Made by a program: the position numbers and the translations under genes
The notes under the pieces: model-generated
The model's database searches: none
Told to the model about the DNA's origin: nothing
What the model saw: only the letters and a program-made list of their open reading frames with translations
Part shown: positions 12,111 through 23,723 of the stretch, piece after piece
Position numbering within the stretch: the stretch's first letter is position 1
Layout of the letters: the number at the start of each line of letters is the position of its first letter
NCBI GenBank assembly: GCA_011317545.1
Contig: WUJK01000011.1
Span: forward strand, 1,738,724 to 1,802,723
Length of the DNA: 64,000 bases
Source of the DNA: Coniella vitis
Taxonomy: Eukaryota > Ascomycota > Sordariomycetes > Diaporthales > Schizoparmaceae
Direction: 5' to 3'

Positions 12111-13321
12111 TATCTGGTCCAGTGCAGAATGTTTGTTGGGCCAGTAGGCAAACGCCCTGTCAGCACACCCAACGCGCCCAACAAGCTTTTGCGGAGAAGC
12201 CGCCTTGTCTTGGATCTGAGCAAGGAGAAGAGAAAATAACCCTTGCACTACTTTTTTCGCCCTTCTCCAGAATGATTGCATCCATGTTTGACTCGTGGCT
12301 CCTGCTGATTGAGTTGCCAAGCGAGCAAGGAATAATAAATGGAGAGAAGCTTTTTTCCCATTCCGGGCCGCAACACCAGCTTTTGCAGCCTTGGTTCCCT
12401 CCTTTTCTCCTTTTCCAGGCCTCTCCTTGCTTCTTTCGTCTTCTAAGCGGCCGCTCCAGTCCAGGAAAAAAAAAATAAGTAAACCCCTCAGAATGACATC
12501 ATCTGCAAAGTGGACAGACGGCAGACAAAACGATCTGCCCCAAAAAGGCTCTCTCTCGGTTGTGGATGGGATTCTGCAGCAAATGACATGACATGACGGT
12601 TTTGATAGAACGAAGAAGACGCAGCAACGTGGCCGGGGGTAATGGGAGGTGAGGCTGACCGCAGGAGTAGCATGTGACAGAGAGCAAGAGAGAGAGAGGG
12701 AAAAGCCGCGAGAAGGGCGACCTGGTGCTCGGTAGAAGTACTACAGTACTATGTACATCTTTTAGTTGAGCGTCCAGGTACAGGTCGAAGTGGACCCTTC
12801 TCAAGCACCCGAGGTACAGTTGACCGAGGCCAGACGTACTTGGATATTTACATGGAAATGGTTCACATCACAAGCAAAATAAGATGGCTTTGGAAGAAAA
12901 GAAGAAAAAGGCATCTCCGGAGTAATCATAGGACCATGAACCCCTTACTGAGAGACACAAAGACTGGAGATACCGTGCAGAGAATGGAGATACAGGATAC
13001 GTCTACTTCTATTCTTGCTGGGAATATTCGGTCGATACTTACATAGTACACACAAGACCAGGGGGCCAGGGCTTCTGATTGTTGGGTTCGCCAGGGGCCC
13101 TGTAGCCTGTAGCAGAACCTGTAGCACACCCCAGGCCACCCCACCCCAGCATCAAGTGACAGCAGCAATGACCCTACCACGGCCCGCCTCCGAAACGCAT
13201 CATATCCATACCAAGCATCATACTTACTGTTCTGACCGTCCGTCTGTCCACGCACGCTCGCGTTCTTTTTCTTCCCTTTCGCACTCCCCCCTATGCCTCA
13301 CCACCCACATGCTGCATCACC

Positions 13322-16002
13322 ATGCAGTACGTGCGCAATATCTCCGACTCCGTGTCGACGGCATGGAACTCCATCAACCCAGCCACCCTCAGCGGCGCCA
13401 TTGACGTGATTGTCGTCGAGCAGGCCGACGGCACGCTCGCGTGCTCCCCCTTCCACGTCCGCTTCGGCAAGTTCTCGCTCCTGCGCCCCTACGAGAAGAA
13501 GGTCGAGTTCCGCGTCAATGGCAGGAAGCAGGACTATGCCATGAAGCTGGGCGAGGGCGGCGAGGCCTTCTTCGTCTTTGAAACCAGCGACACCATCCCA
13601 CAGAACCTCCAGACCTCGCCCTTGGTCTCTCCTGCCTCCAGTCCCCCATTACCGCCTGGAAGGGCTGCCACAACTTCTGCTTTACAGGATCCTCCGCTCC
13701 TCGAACTCGACTACGATTCTCAGGACAATGCTAATACCACCACCACCACCAACGACAAGGCAACAGCCCGGCCTGCTAGCCCAGTCCGCCCCCCTCCCTC
13801 GGCCCTTTATTCCAGCTCTTTGCCCCGCGATGCAGGTTCGCATTTTCCAAGAAAAGACCCTCTTGCACAGCCCCCACCCCATGCGACCCTCACGGCTGAC
13901 CTCTGACCGCAGGATTAATCACTCCAGCATCGACAGCAACCTCCTTTTCCCACACGAGACCAAAGTCCGGTGACTTCACAAACCTCGGTCGGCCTTACAG
14001 CGAAGATGTCCTCCAACAAGCCGCGCGCAAGATGCACAGCGACATTGACCTGCGTGAAACAGCCGAAAGCCTCGCCATATCAGATGACCGCTCCATGAGC
14101 CCACCGCCCATCGGCCCTGAAGAGGCGCTCGAACGCGCCAAGAACCTGTCCAAGGGACTCCAGGCCGTCAACATTCCCACAAAACTCACCGAGACGGGCG
14201 ATCTTATGCTGGACATGACGGGCTTTAAAGACAGCGAAGAAGATGCGATAAGAGCCGAGATTCTCGCGCGCAAGGTCCTGTCCGAAGAGCTCGAGGGCAA
14301 CTACGACATTGGAGCGCTGTTTGGGATCGACGAGCATGGAAATCTGTGGATATATAGCAGTGAGGAGGCCAAGGATGCGGCTATGCGCAAGACAATGGAC
14401 CGCGCCAACACCTTTGACGCCACCGATGCCGTCTCGGATCCTGGCTATAATAGTGACGACAGCACAGGGACCGCCAATGTTCTGCCTTTGCACAGGAGAA
14501 CAGAGTCGGACGTTGGCCAGAGCGGCCTCCAGACACCGCCAGCATCACCAGGCTCCGGCAGCGCCAGAGTGAAAGCAGCAGGCGACCCCAACAGAAACTA
14601 TGCAAAGACGCTACGATTGACGAGCGATCAGCTCAAGGCACTGGAGCTGAAGCCAGGCGAGAACTCGCTCAGCTTTACCGTCAACAAGGCGACATGCTCT
14701 GCCTTTATGTATCTTTGGAAATACGACACCCCCGTCGTCATCTCCGACATTGACGGCACAATCACCAAATCCGACGCCCTCGGCCACCTGTTCCACCGCA
14801 TCGGCCGCGACTGGACCCACGCTGGCGTTGCGAAGCTCTACAGTGACATTGTCGCAAACGGCTACAACATCATGTATCTCACAAGTCGCTCCGTCGGGCA
14901 AGCCGACACGACTCGTGATTACCTCGCGGGTATCGTCCAAGACGGCTACCGCCTTCCACGAGGACCCACGATTCTCTCCCCTGATCGAACCATGGCCGCT
15001 CTGCGTCGCGAAATCTACCTGCGCAAGCCCCAAGTCTTCAAGATGGCCACGTTGCGCGATATTCGCCAGCTCTATGGCGCAGAGACACACCCCTTCTATG
15101 CCGGGTTTGGCAACCGGCTGACGGACCAGATATCCTATCGTACCGTCGATGTGCCTAGGACGCGCATCTTCACCATCAACAGCAACGCCGAGGTGTCGCT
15201 TGATTTACTTTCACTGAACAAGTTGAAAATGAGCTATGTGAGCATGACGGATGTCGTGGATCACTATTTCCCGCCCGTTTCGACAATTGTCAAGGGAGGT
15301 GGAGAGGAATATACGGATTTTGCCTACTGGCGGGATAAGCCGCTCGATTTGGATGAGTTTTCGGCTTCGGATGAGGATGAAGATGGGTTTGCGTTGGAGC
15401 AGGACGACGAGGAAGAAGAAGAAGAAGATGGAGATAACGACGACGATGTTTCGCGCGGATCGTACGACGAGGAAGAGGAAGGATATCTCGAGGGAAGCGT
15501 GCTCAGTGGGGAGTATGACGAAGAAGAGCAGGAACGACTTGCGCGGTCGATGATGGAAAGTCTCGAATTGCAAGGAGACGCAGACGATGAGGGGGACGAT
15601 GAAGAAGATGATATTTATGATATCGATAATGAAGCTTCTCGCCCAGTCGGTCAGGATGAAGACAAGTCGATCCCGGTGGTTATGACAGACGGCAATACTG
15701 ATGAGCCTGCTGAGGAATCAGTGAAGAAGGAGGAATCAGAGGAGAGCAACGAAGAGAACAGCAGCACCACACCCACGGCAAAGGAAAGCACCCTTGCACC
15801 ACCAGTGCCGATATTAACGCCATCGCTTGGTGAGGATAACGACATGGAAAAAGAAAAAGAAGCAGATGCAGAGACGACACAGAAACTTGCAAAGAGTCGA
15901 TCGAGTTCGCCGCGCATAGCGATTACGGATCGCAGTGCTGAGCTCATTACGGGTATGAAGGATTTGGCGGTTGAGAAGGAGGCTGTCGGTGGGCAGGAGT
16001 GA
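13322..16002 (+). CDS. PAH1: phosphatidate phosphatase, lipin family
   Basis: Mg2+-dependent phosphatase that converts phosphatidic acid to diacylglycerol; it controls triacylglycerol synthesis and nuclear/ER membrane growth. Exons 13322-13835 and 13913-16002; 867 residues. The 77-bp intron is phase 1; its donor GTTCGC is weak, but CTGAC precedes a GCAG acceptor and the join restores a continuous frame (PKSGDFTNLGRPYSEDVLQ) after an otherwise early stop. N-LIP domain starts at MQYVRNISDSVSTAWNSIN (residues 1 to about 110). The C-LIP catalytic HAD motif is VISDIDGTITKSD (near residue 448), followed by GYNIMYLTSRSVGQADTT and FYAGFGNRLTD. The C-terminus is very acidic (long D/E runs), as in Pah1. 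Start fits the family N-terminus exactly and has a good context (ACCATGC). Confidence 0.93.
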
Positions 16003-16698
16003 GGGTACTGTACAGCGCAAGACACGGTGGACTGGTCTGCAAAGGTTCGGAATTGTAGTAATGTGGTTGTCATCTGGCAGCCAAGGGGTGAGAAAAGAGC
16101 GAGATGGACAAGCCAGCCTTTTACATTGTATTCATCTCATCATTGGTCTGGTGTTTTCTGTTTCTTGTTCCCTATTCTTGTCAATGTTGCGCGGTCGGAC
16201 GGCATTTTCCTGTGTAGGATGGTTGATATGCCTGGAACTTGTGTTTTTGTTTTCTCGTCGCTTTCCAAGTTTTTCATTTCATTTTTGTTTAATTTCAACC
16301 AGGGATTCTGTTCTAAGCTGGGCGCGAGGAAAGCGAAGCGAAATTATTGTATTTATCTCGGTCTCGTGGGGGTTTTAACACTGATAGAATAAAGAAACAC
16401 GCATTATGTGCTCTTAATTCGATATTTCCTCGTCACTGAGCTCATTCTACTCAGTCACATTTTGGTGTTTTTTGGTTCTGCAAGGGCTGATATACCGCCG
16501 CCATTTCAAGTGTCTGAATTGTAAATAATTTTTATGTCCGCGCGGATTTTGCGAACCTCGGCCGGCAACACCCAAAAGTTAATATGTAAGTGCGTGTGGA
16601 GTTGAAATGTCATTATTCCCTTACCCTCCCCCAATCTGTTGTGATCTTGGAATATCCTATCCTAGTCCACTGACAGAATTCTTTGCATGCCGTGCATC
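16003..16698. other. convergent 3' intergenic region
   Basis: 696 bp, T-rich, between the PAH1 stop and the end of the downstream minus-strand ORF. A TACTGTACA motif lies just after the PAH1 stop. No gene is seen. Confidence 0.5.
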
Positions 16699-18381
16699 TC
16701 ATCGAGTCGACACATCTCCCAACCATTCTTCAGCCTTGTCCGGCCCGTACGACTTCTCACCACTATCACCACTACCGCCTCCAACACCAGCAGCTGCTTC
16801 TGTCTCGGCAAGGTTGTATGATGCGCGAAAGGGATTACGTCCCTTGGTCTCGATGAACCCGGGAATCTGGCCCGGTCGAGGTGAAGGCGGGGGTAGAGGT
16901 GGAGTGTTGATGCGCGGCGCAATGAAATCAGTCACGACAGAGCCGGCTAATGCTTTCACGGATGGGGAAGGAGCACGAGCGTTGTGGCCGTGCGCGTGGG
17001 TGTGAGTGAAAGGTTGAGGCTGAGGCTGCGAGTAAGATTGGTGTTGTCCAGACAACGATGGCCGGGAACCCGGTATCTCATGCCGCAATGGAGATCCAGT
17101 GGCATATGGTGACATATAACGAGAATTCGCAGACGAGCCAGGGACACCGGCGGAGGGAGATCGAGCCTGAGGCTGAGGCGGAGAAGGGTGTTGTGATGTC
17201 CCAGCTGCTTGCGGTGATTGTGTCCGAGGAGTGAAAAAGGGGCTAGAGGAGTCGAGTGCAGAAGATTTAGGTCGTCTCGGAGGTTGGGTCAAAGACTGGG
17301 GCAGCCTGTGCTTGGAAGACAAGGCCTCGGTAGAAATGGGGCGCGGAAGGCCAACGACGTTAGATTCATTTGGAGCAGAAGAGGTCTGAAGATGCTGCTG
17401 AGTGATGCTGAATCTGTTCGACTGCGCGGTATTCTCCAGTGGATCGTTGGCATAGTCGCTGTATGTACGAATACGCTTCTTGGGGGACTCGAGGCTTCCT
17501 TCGATGCTGGATTTGCGTTTGCAGCTAGAGATATCTTGCTGTTGGGAAGTCGCATGTTCCTTCTGGAGGGTGCCAGTAACTGCCTGAACGCGTTTGTAGA
17601 GAGGCTCTGCCTCTTCATCGGGATCAGCTTGTCGTTTGCGTACAAATCTGTTCTGCGCTGGAGTGACTGTTCGGTGTTGAGAGATTTCAAGTCGGGTCTG
17701 CTGTTCCAGCTCTTGACTTCGACCATCTGTCAAGTGAGAGTGTGTTCCGTCGCGAATTTTATGCATGTCTGCGGCTGCCATAGTATTAAAGCCAGAATTG
17801 AGTGTATTCTGATGTGCTCGATCTTGGATAGGAAGAACATTCGGTGAGTTGTCTTGAGTTCCGCCTCCACAATCGACCTCGGACCCGTGCTCAGGTGCAA
17901 AGTCAAATCTAATCGAGACCAATCCAGGAGATTGACATTGGAGTTGAGGCGCCAAGCCCGGTTGCTCTCCAACAGCTCTGGAAAATTGATTCTGAAATGG
18001 AGAGCCTAAATCATTTTCCGAACCAACTTGAGGCTCATTCTCAGCCGGGAGTAAGGGGGCATGCTTCAATGGAAAAACGACATCCAAAGACTCGGGAGCA
18101 GATTCGTCTTCAGACCGATCATCGTCCTCAGAGACAACAACCGCAGAGGTTTCTGCTTGCGAGGAAACAGGCCCTAGGGCAGGTTGAAAGACAACAGGCG
18201 CAGCGATTGCACTCACTGACTGCTTTCCAGGAGTAAAGGACTTTGGTGTCTGAGATGTGTGCTGAGGCTGTATGCTCTGCCCTTCAGAGACTGGAGAGCT
18301 TTGCTCACCACAGCTTGGCGTCGTCCGGCCGCCTCGAATATTGGGGGCGTATCCGTTGTGAACGATGGTGCGAGTAGAACA
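16699..18381 (-). CDS. disordered protein ORF in frame with TAF9, start uncertain
   Basis: Open frame of 561 codons without a stop, lying immediately after and in the same frame as the TAF9 stop codon. The first ATG in it is at 17781, which would give a 360-residue protein starting MAAADMHKIRDGTHSHL. The 200 codons before that are also protein-like (RTIVHNGYAPNIRGGR, TPKSFTPGKQSVSAI). The whole sequence is Ser/Pro/Gln-rich and probably disordered, with a basic patch KKRIRTYSDYAND and a conserved-looking end PGFIETKGRNPFRASYN. I do not recognise a domain. It may be a separate gene using 17781 or an unseen upstream exon, or a C-terminal extension of TAF9 reached by splicing out or reading through the TAG. 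Confidence 0.5.
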   Translation of the reverse strand, partial: CSTRTIVHNGYAPNIRGGRTTPSCGEQSSPVSEGQSIQPQHTSQTPKSFTPGKQSVSAIAAPVVFQPALGPVSSQAETSAVVVSEDDDRSEDESAPESLDVVFPLKHAPLLPAENEPQVGSENDLGSPFQNQFSRAVGEQPGLAPQLQCQSPGLVSIRFDFAPEHGSEVDCGGGTQDNSPNVLPIQDRAHQNTLNSGFNTMAAADMHKIRDGTHSHLTDGRSQELEQQTRLEISQHRTVTPAQNRFVRKRQADPDEEAEPLYKRVQAVTGTLQKEHATSQQQDISSCKRKSSIEGSLESPKKRIRTYSDYANDPLENTAQSNRFSITQQHLQTSSAPNESNVVGLPRPISTEALSSKHRLPQSLTQPPRRPKSSALDSSSPFFTPRTQSPQAAGTSQHPSPPQPQARSPSAGVPGSSANSRYMSPYATGSPLRHEIPGSRPSLSGQHQSYSQPQPQPFTHTHAHGHNARAPSPSVKALAGSVVTDFIAPRINTPPLPPPSPRPGQIPGFIETKGRNPFRASYNLAETEAAAGVGGGSGDSGEKSYGPDKAEEWLGDVSTR

Positions 18382-19287
18382 CTAATCTGCTCCGCCCATG
18401 TCCACATCTTCTTCGCCAACTTGGTCGGTCGTTTCAGCACCAAACACATCCTCCATGGTGCCGCCCTCAACGCCATCACCGCCTACATCCTCTAATTTTG
18501 GCGCGGTGTCGATTGCATCCAGCATGACCTGGTCATCATCTTCGTCATCTTCCTCGCTGTCCTCCTCGCCTCTGGCTAAGACCTCGCGCACACCCCACCC
18601 CATACCAGTCATGACAAACCGCTCACTAGGCAGTCGCACACCCCATTCATTGGTAGGCACGCGAGGCAATGCAATCTTATTTCGCTCAGCTGCCAGATTG
18701 GCCAGCGCGTCCTTGCTGATGCCGCCGCCTCCACCTGCGCCACCACCACCGTGAAACTGGTACGCAAGACGGGATCCTATAGCAAGACGCACAGCGTTGG
18801 CGCTCACTGACGCGTCGCCACCTGTGCCAGGCACAGAGGCAGCGGCACCAGCTGAAGCGGAGGGCTTGGCTCCTGCATGGGTGGTATAAGGATCGGCAGC
18901 TAGATAGAGACTGTCGGAGAGGACGGAGGCGGTGTGACGGTAGGCAAAGTCGAGGAGGAGCAGAGGAACGCGCGACTCGAATGCAGTGACTCCTTGGGCG
19001 TTGAGAAGCAGCTCGATGGTTCGCTGATCGCGCGGTTTGGGAGCGGAGGTGGCAGGCGAGCCTGGGGCGGCAGGCTGCGCACCTGCAGCAGTGGGTTGCT
19101 GACCTGATGAAGCTTGCGGCTGGGTCTGAGACTGCGAGGCCTGCGAGTTGACGCCATTGGTAGAAGTCTGAGTGGCTCCATCGGAGGCAGGCTGGGTTGG
19201 TTGTGATTGGGTGTTGTTAAGCGTTTGGGAATTTGAGCCGCCCGGCGAAGCGGGCACGCCGTTTGTCTGCGGTGCTGCAGCAGACAT
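18382..19287 (-). CDS. TAF9: TFIID/SAGA subunit TAF9
   Basis: Histone-fold subunit shared by TFIID and SAGA; it pairs with TAF6 in the nucleus. Single exon, 301 residues. A Gln/Ser/Thr/Ala-rich disordered N-terminus (about 85 residues) is followed by the TFIID-31 histone fold: [18 protein letters not shown], then [18 protein letters not shown] and [14 protein letters not shown]. Next come [36 protein letters not shown] and an acidic tail ending DVDMGGAD. Met at 19287 opens the only long frame and suits the family. The gene is divergent from HIS4 with a 963-bp shared promoter region. The stop TAG at 18384-18382 is followed in the same frame by 561 open codons. Confidence 0.9.
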   Translation of the reverse strand: MSAAAPQTNGVPASPGGSNSQTLNNTQSQPTQPASDGATQTSTNGVNSQASQSQTQPQASSGQQPTAAGAQPAAPGSPATSAPKPRDQRTIELLLNAQGVTAFESRVPLLLLDFAYRHTASVLSDSLYLAADPYTTHAGAKPSASAGAAASVPGTGGDASVSANAVRLAIGSRLAYQFHGGGGAGGGGGISKDALANLAAERNKIALPRVPTNEWGVRLPSERFVMTGMGWGVREVLARGEEDSEEDDEDDDQVMLDAIDTAPKLEDVGGDGVEGGTMEDVFGAETTDQVGEEDVDMGGAD

Positions 19288-20250
19288 TATGGCGGAGGTG
19301 CGTAGTGTACAATGATGTTTGAAAATGGAGAGATTGTGAGAAGCTCAATAATGTTTGAGATTGATTCGAAAGGATGAAAGCTCCAGGTCAGTGGCGGAGC
19401 GCAGCTGTCATGTGAAGACAGCCGACCAACTATTGGGCCCGTAGCGATCGCGCCGTGTCGTGAACGCTGGTGTGGTTCGAGAGCGATGAGGTAGGGTAGA
19501 TGATAGTAGGCTTTAGATAAAGAAGCTGCGCGTGCGTGGTGAAGAGCGGATGTTGGTAATGAGAGAGGTCTCGGATCGAGTGGAGAATGACCCGTTGGTG
19601 ATGTTGGTTTGTAGAAGTCCAAGAAGGTTGCGCTGGACGCGTCGATGCTGGCGTCAAGGTCAAGGTGCCCTAGTACTGATGAGCCTGCAGCAGGTCATCT
19701 AGTTGCCGGCGGCAGATTTTGGTGGGAGCGTGTGCACGGGTCACGCAACCTTATTCAGATCCCTGCAGACCAACAATGTCCCAGGTACTATGTACAAAGT
19801 GGGTCAAAGTGCAGCGTCCCTTCACTACTACATAATATGTACTACGATATGTACAGGTACTCAGTACTTAAGCTCGCGCATCGATTGACCTCACAGTGGC
19901 TGCAGGCAGTTGCAGCCCCACCCTTGGAGGGGTCAAAACTGGTCGCAGGCTGGTCCCAAGGCGCTGGAAGAGCCGATTTAGGAGGGGCAGCACTGTTGCA
20001 TTGCGTACCGGCGAATTGAACTTTTTCCATTTGCAGCGGAAGTTGGCTCTCCCAGTCACCAGGCAAGAGAAAGACTCATTGACGTACAATTAACCTATTT
20101 ATGGTGTGACTTGTCTGGATCGGATCCACCTCTCCAACTGGTCTATGACTCTTTTGCTGATTATTTCATTCACTTGGCCCGTGAAAGGGTTTATTTTCTG
20201 AGCGAGAAGAACGAGATAAGAAAAGGAAGGAAAGAAGACGCACAACAACA
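19288..20250. other. divergent promoter region TAF9/HIS4
   Basis: 963 bp. Contains GTAC-type palindromes at 19784-19795 and 19826-19868, and two near-matches to the Gcn4/CPC1 site upstream of HIS4. No gene is seen. Confidence 0.5.
20072..20152 (+). promoter_or_regulatory. possible CPC1/Gcn4 sites upstream of HIS4
   Basis: AGACTCA at 20072-20078 and TGACTCT at 20146-20152 each differ by one base from TGASTCA, the amino-acid starvation activator site. They lie about 180 and 100 bp before the HIS4 ATG. HIS4 is a classic cross-pathway control target, so the placement is sensible, but single-mismatch sites are common by chance. Confidence 0.3.
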
Positions 20251-22950
20251 ATGGAGACGACGCTTCCTCTCCCGTTCCTCGTGAGCGTGGCATTGCCAGC
20301 AGCTGCCGAGGGACTGAGCGCCGCCGAGGTGAGCTGCTTGGGCTCCATTTTCCTGACAGTGACGCCAGAAACCCGCGATGATGCCCTTCGCTTTCTCGGC
20401 CACCGCGCCGCCGACTCCCTCGTCTTCCTCGACGTGACGCGGCTCACCTCCCACGACGACGTTCTCTCTCTGCTGGATGCTGGCGCCCGCAAGGTCTTTG
20501 TCGCGTCTGAGCAGCTCAAAGAGTTCACTGACTACGGCTCTAGAGTGGCGCCCGCCATTTCCAGCACGGCAGCTCTTGAGAGCACAACTGCAGAGCATGG
20601 GCTGCTTCTTACCGATCTCGACTACGCGACGTTCGATGTGGCCAAGACTCACAAGGTCAAGAACCTCTTTGTGACGCCTGCTGCGGGTGCCATCAAAGCT
20701 GACCAATTCGTTGATGTTGCGGCTCAACTGGGAGCCATCCCCGTGATTCCGTCGACCGAACTGACTGCTGGCAAGGAGGCCAACGGCAAGCTGCCCGTCG
20801 CCAAGCTCTTGTCCTCGGCATGGAAGTCAGACAGGCCAGACAGCCTGGTGCCTACTGTGGTTTGCGACGAGAATGGAATTGCTCTGGGCCTTGTCTACAG
20901 CAGCGAGGAGAGTGTGGCCGAGTCCCTGCGCACACAGACGGGCGTTTACCAGAGCAGGAAGCGCGGCCTGTGGTACAAGGGTGCATCCTCTGGTGACACC
21001 CAGGAGCTGGTGCGAATATCACTCGACTGCGACAGCGACGCCCTCAAGTTTGTCGTACGCCAAAAGGGCCGCTTCTGCCATTTGGAGCAGTTTGGCTGCT
21101 TTGGCGAGCTCAAGGGCATTCCCAAGCTCGAGCAGACGCTCACGTCGCGCAAGCAGTCCGCGCCACAAGGGTCTTACACGGCCCGCTTGTTTTCAGACGA
21201 GAAGCTGCTGCGCGCCAAGATTATGGAGGAGGCCGAGGAGCTGTGCGACGCCAAGTCGCCCCAGGACGTCGCCTTTGAAGCTGCAGACCTCATCTACTTT
21301 GCCCTTACCAAGGCCGTTGGTGCCGGCGTCAGCTTGGCTGATATCGAGCGGAGCCTCGACGCAAAGAGCTGGAAGGTCAAGAGACGCCAGGGCGACGCCA
21401 AGGGCAAGTGGGCGGAAAAGGAAGGCATCAAGCCCGTCAACGGTACCACAACTGCGACCGTCACGGCGCCCGCAACCTCTGCGCCTGTGTCTGCCTCGGA
21501 CCGCATCGTCATGAAGCGCCACGACCTCTCGCAACTCAACCATGCGCAGCTCGAACAGGTCCTCAACCGCCCCTCTCAAAAGTCGGCTGACGCCATCATG
21601 AAGATTGTCGTGCCCATCATTGACGACGTCAAGACGAATGGCGACAAGGCGCTCCTTTCTTATACCCACAAGTTTGAAAAAGCCACCTCACTCACCTCGC
21701 CTGTTCTCAAGGCTCCCTTCCCGGAGGCTCTGATGCAGCTGCCCGAAGAGACTATCAAGGCCATCGACCTGTCCTTTGAAAACATCCGCAAGTTCCACGC
21801 CGCTCAGAAGGAAGAGAAGCCTCTGCAGGTTGAGACCATGCCTGGCGTTGTCTGCAGCCGCTTCTCCCGCCCCATCGAGCGCGTCGGCCTCTACGTCCCC
21901 GGCGGCACCGCTGTTTTGCCCTCGACAGCCCTCATGCTCGGCGTGCCCGCCATGGTCGCCGGTTGCAAAAAGATTGTCCTTGCTTCTCCACCCCGCGCCG
22001 ACGGCCGTGTAACACCCGAGATTGTCTACGTTGCGCACAAGGTCGGCGCCGAGAGCATCGTTCTCGCCGGTGGCGCACAAGCCGTCGCAGCCATGGCCTA
22101 TGGCACCGAAAGCGTCAGCAAAGTCGACAAGATTCTCGGACCCGGCAACCAATTCGTCACGGCGGCCAAGATGTACGTCAGCAACGACACCAATGCAGGC
22201 GTGAGCATCGACATGCCTGCTGGACCCTCCGAGGTGCTTGTCATTGCTGACCGCGAGGCCAACCCTGCGTTTGTTGCGTCGGACCTGCTCTCCCAGGCTG
22301 AGCACGGTGTTGACAGCCAGGTAATCCTGCTGGCTGTGGACCTGGACGAGAAGGAGTTGCAGGCGATTGAGGACGAACTGCACAACCAAGCCATGGCCCT
22401 GCCACGTGTGGAGATTGTGCGCGGCGCGATTGCGCACTCGGTCACCATCCAGGTGAAGAATGTGGAGGAAGCCATGCGTGTCAGCAACGAGTATGCACCC
22501 GAGCACTTGATTCTGCAGCTCAAGGATGCGGCGCAAGTGGCAGAACTGGTCATGAATGCGGGTAGTGTCTTTATCGGGCAGTGGACCCCCGAGAGCGTGG
22601 GTGATTACTCGGCTGGTGTCAACCACTCTTTGCGTAAGTTGTTTAGCGTTGTCTCTTCTCCCCCCTGTCCCAAATCCTTCATCACATTGCGCCATCATCT
22701 CGTTTGGAAGAGGAAGAACACGACCCTTGGCTAACCCGCCGCCAACCCAATGCGCACAGCCACCTACGGCTACGCCAAGCAGTACTCTGGAGTCAACCTA
22801 GGCTCCTTTGTCAAGCACATCACCAGCTCCAACCTGACGGCTGAAGGCCTGCGCAATGTGGGCGAGGCTGTGATGCAGCTCGCTAAGGTGGAAGAGCTCG
22901 AGGCGCATCGGAGGGCAGTGGAGATTCGTATTCAGCAAATGCAACGGTAG
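20251..22950 (+). CDS. HIS4: trifunctional histidine biosynthesis protein
   Basis: Carries three activities of histidine synthesis: phosphoribosyl-AMP cyclohydrolase, phosphoribosyl-ATP pyrophosphatase and histidinol dehydrogenase. Exons 20251-22633 and 22760-22950; 857 residues; the 126-bp phase-1 intron (GTAAGT...CACAG) sits near the 3' end, and the join reads SAGVNHSLPTYGYAKQYSG. PRA-CH motifs: GLWYKGASSGDTQ and GRFCHLEQFGCFG (about residues 236-285). PRA-PH: LLRAKIMEEAEEL (about 315-330). Histidinol dehydrogenase from about residue 420: PGGTAVLPSTALMLGVPA, GPGNQFVTAAKMYVS, PAGPSEVLVIAD, DLLSQAEHG. About 235 N-terminal residues precede the first catalytic motif, as in fungal homologues. 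Start context is ACAACAATGG. Confidence 0.96.
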
Positions 22951-23723
22951 ATGTACTTGTGAAGGTACTATGTGCGCCAGGAGATGTGTGCGTTTTTGCC
23001 CCGGACTACCTAGGTATACACACAGTACGCAGTGTCTCCAAGGTCTGCCACCAACTAGAAACTAGAAGACCGCGAAAAGAAAAGGAAAAAAAGAAGAAAG
23101 ACAGAAAAACGACGTGGAATTGAGGTGCACAGAATAGCGACGGTGAGACAACAGAATGCTATGGTTCCAATTGGCATATACCTCCAGTCTTGTGACGACA
23201 GTCGTACTTGATCTCACATAACGCGCCATAACAAGCGAGTTTCGGAATCATCAAATAACAAGCTAATGCACCCCTGGCTTAGGCTTAGCAGTTTCTCGTA
23301 ACGACTGCCGCTTACCCGATCAGTCATTCCCTTCGTACTGTTAAGTGTCTGATAAACAGATCAACACACCAATACTAAGCATATTGTAGACCGGCAAAAG
23401 ATAGATGGTGGATAATTCCGTAAACTGGCACACATCGTCATTCATGGCCAGAGATGCAGTACTTATACGCGCATATCTACCTCTTGTCCTTCTTTTGCAA
23501 GCTGGCCTCAAAACATTGTTCATTTAATCAAATTGGCAATTAGAAAATACCCGTAAGCAACTCCCAACGACCAATCAAGTCAACACCAAGGCTTCACCAT
23601 TCTCGGCAGCACAACAACCTCTTCGCCCATCTAGGAGGATCCCATCTTTACAATATCTCGACCCTATACGCTGTACCCGGTTTTGTTTCACTCCCTCACC
23701 ATCACCACCAACCCAGAGCAGCC
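22951..23723. other. intergenic, HIS4 to GNAT gene
   Basis: 773 bp with the HIS4 3' UTR, a GGTACTATG motif at 22964 and the promoter of the acetyltransferase. No RNA gene or credible ORF is seen. Confidence 0.5.

Larger units (their letters stand above)
10538..13321. other. long divergent intergenic region
   Basis: 2.8 kb between the start of the FN3 gene (-) and PAH1 (+), by far the longest non-transposon gap between divergent genes here. It contains a GGAT repeat (about 10717-10755), a GGT/GGC repeat (about 12073-12110), a GTAC palindrome (12734-12758) and the PAH1 promoter with a CT-rich leader. A minus-strand frame at 11316-11792 has one hydrophobic stretch but no recognisable homology; I do not call it as a gene. 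Confidence 0.45.
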
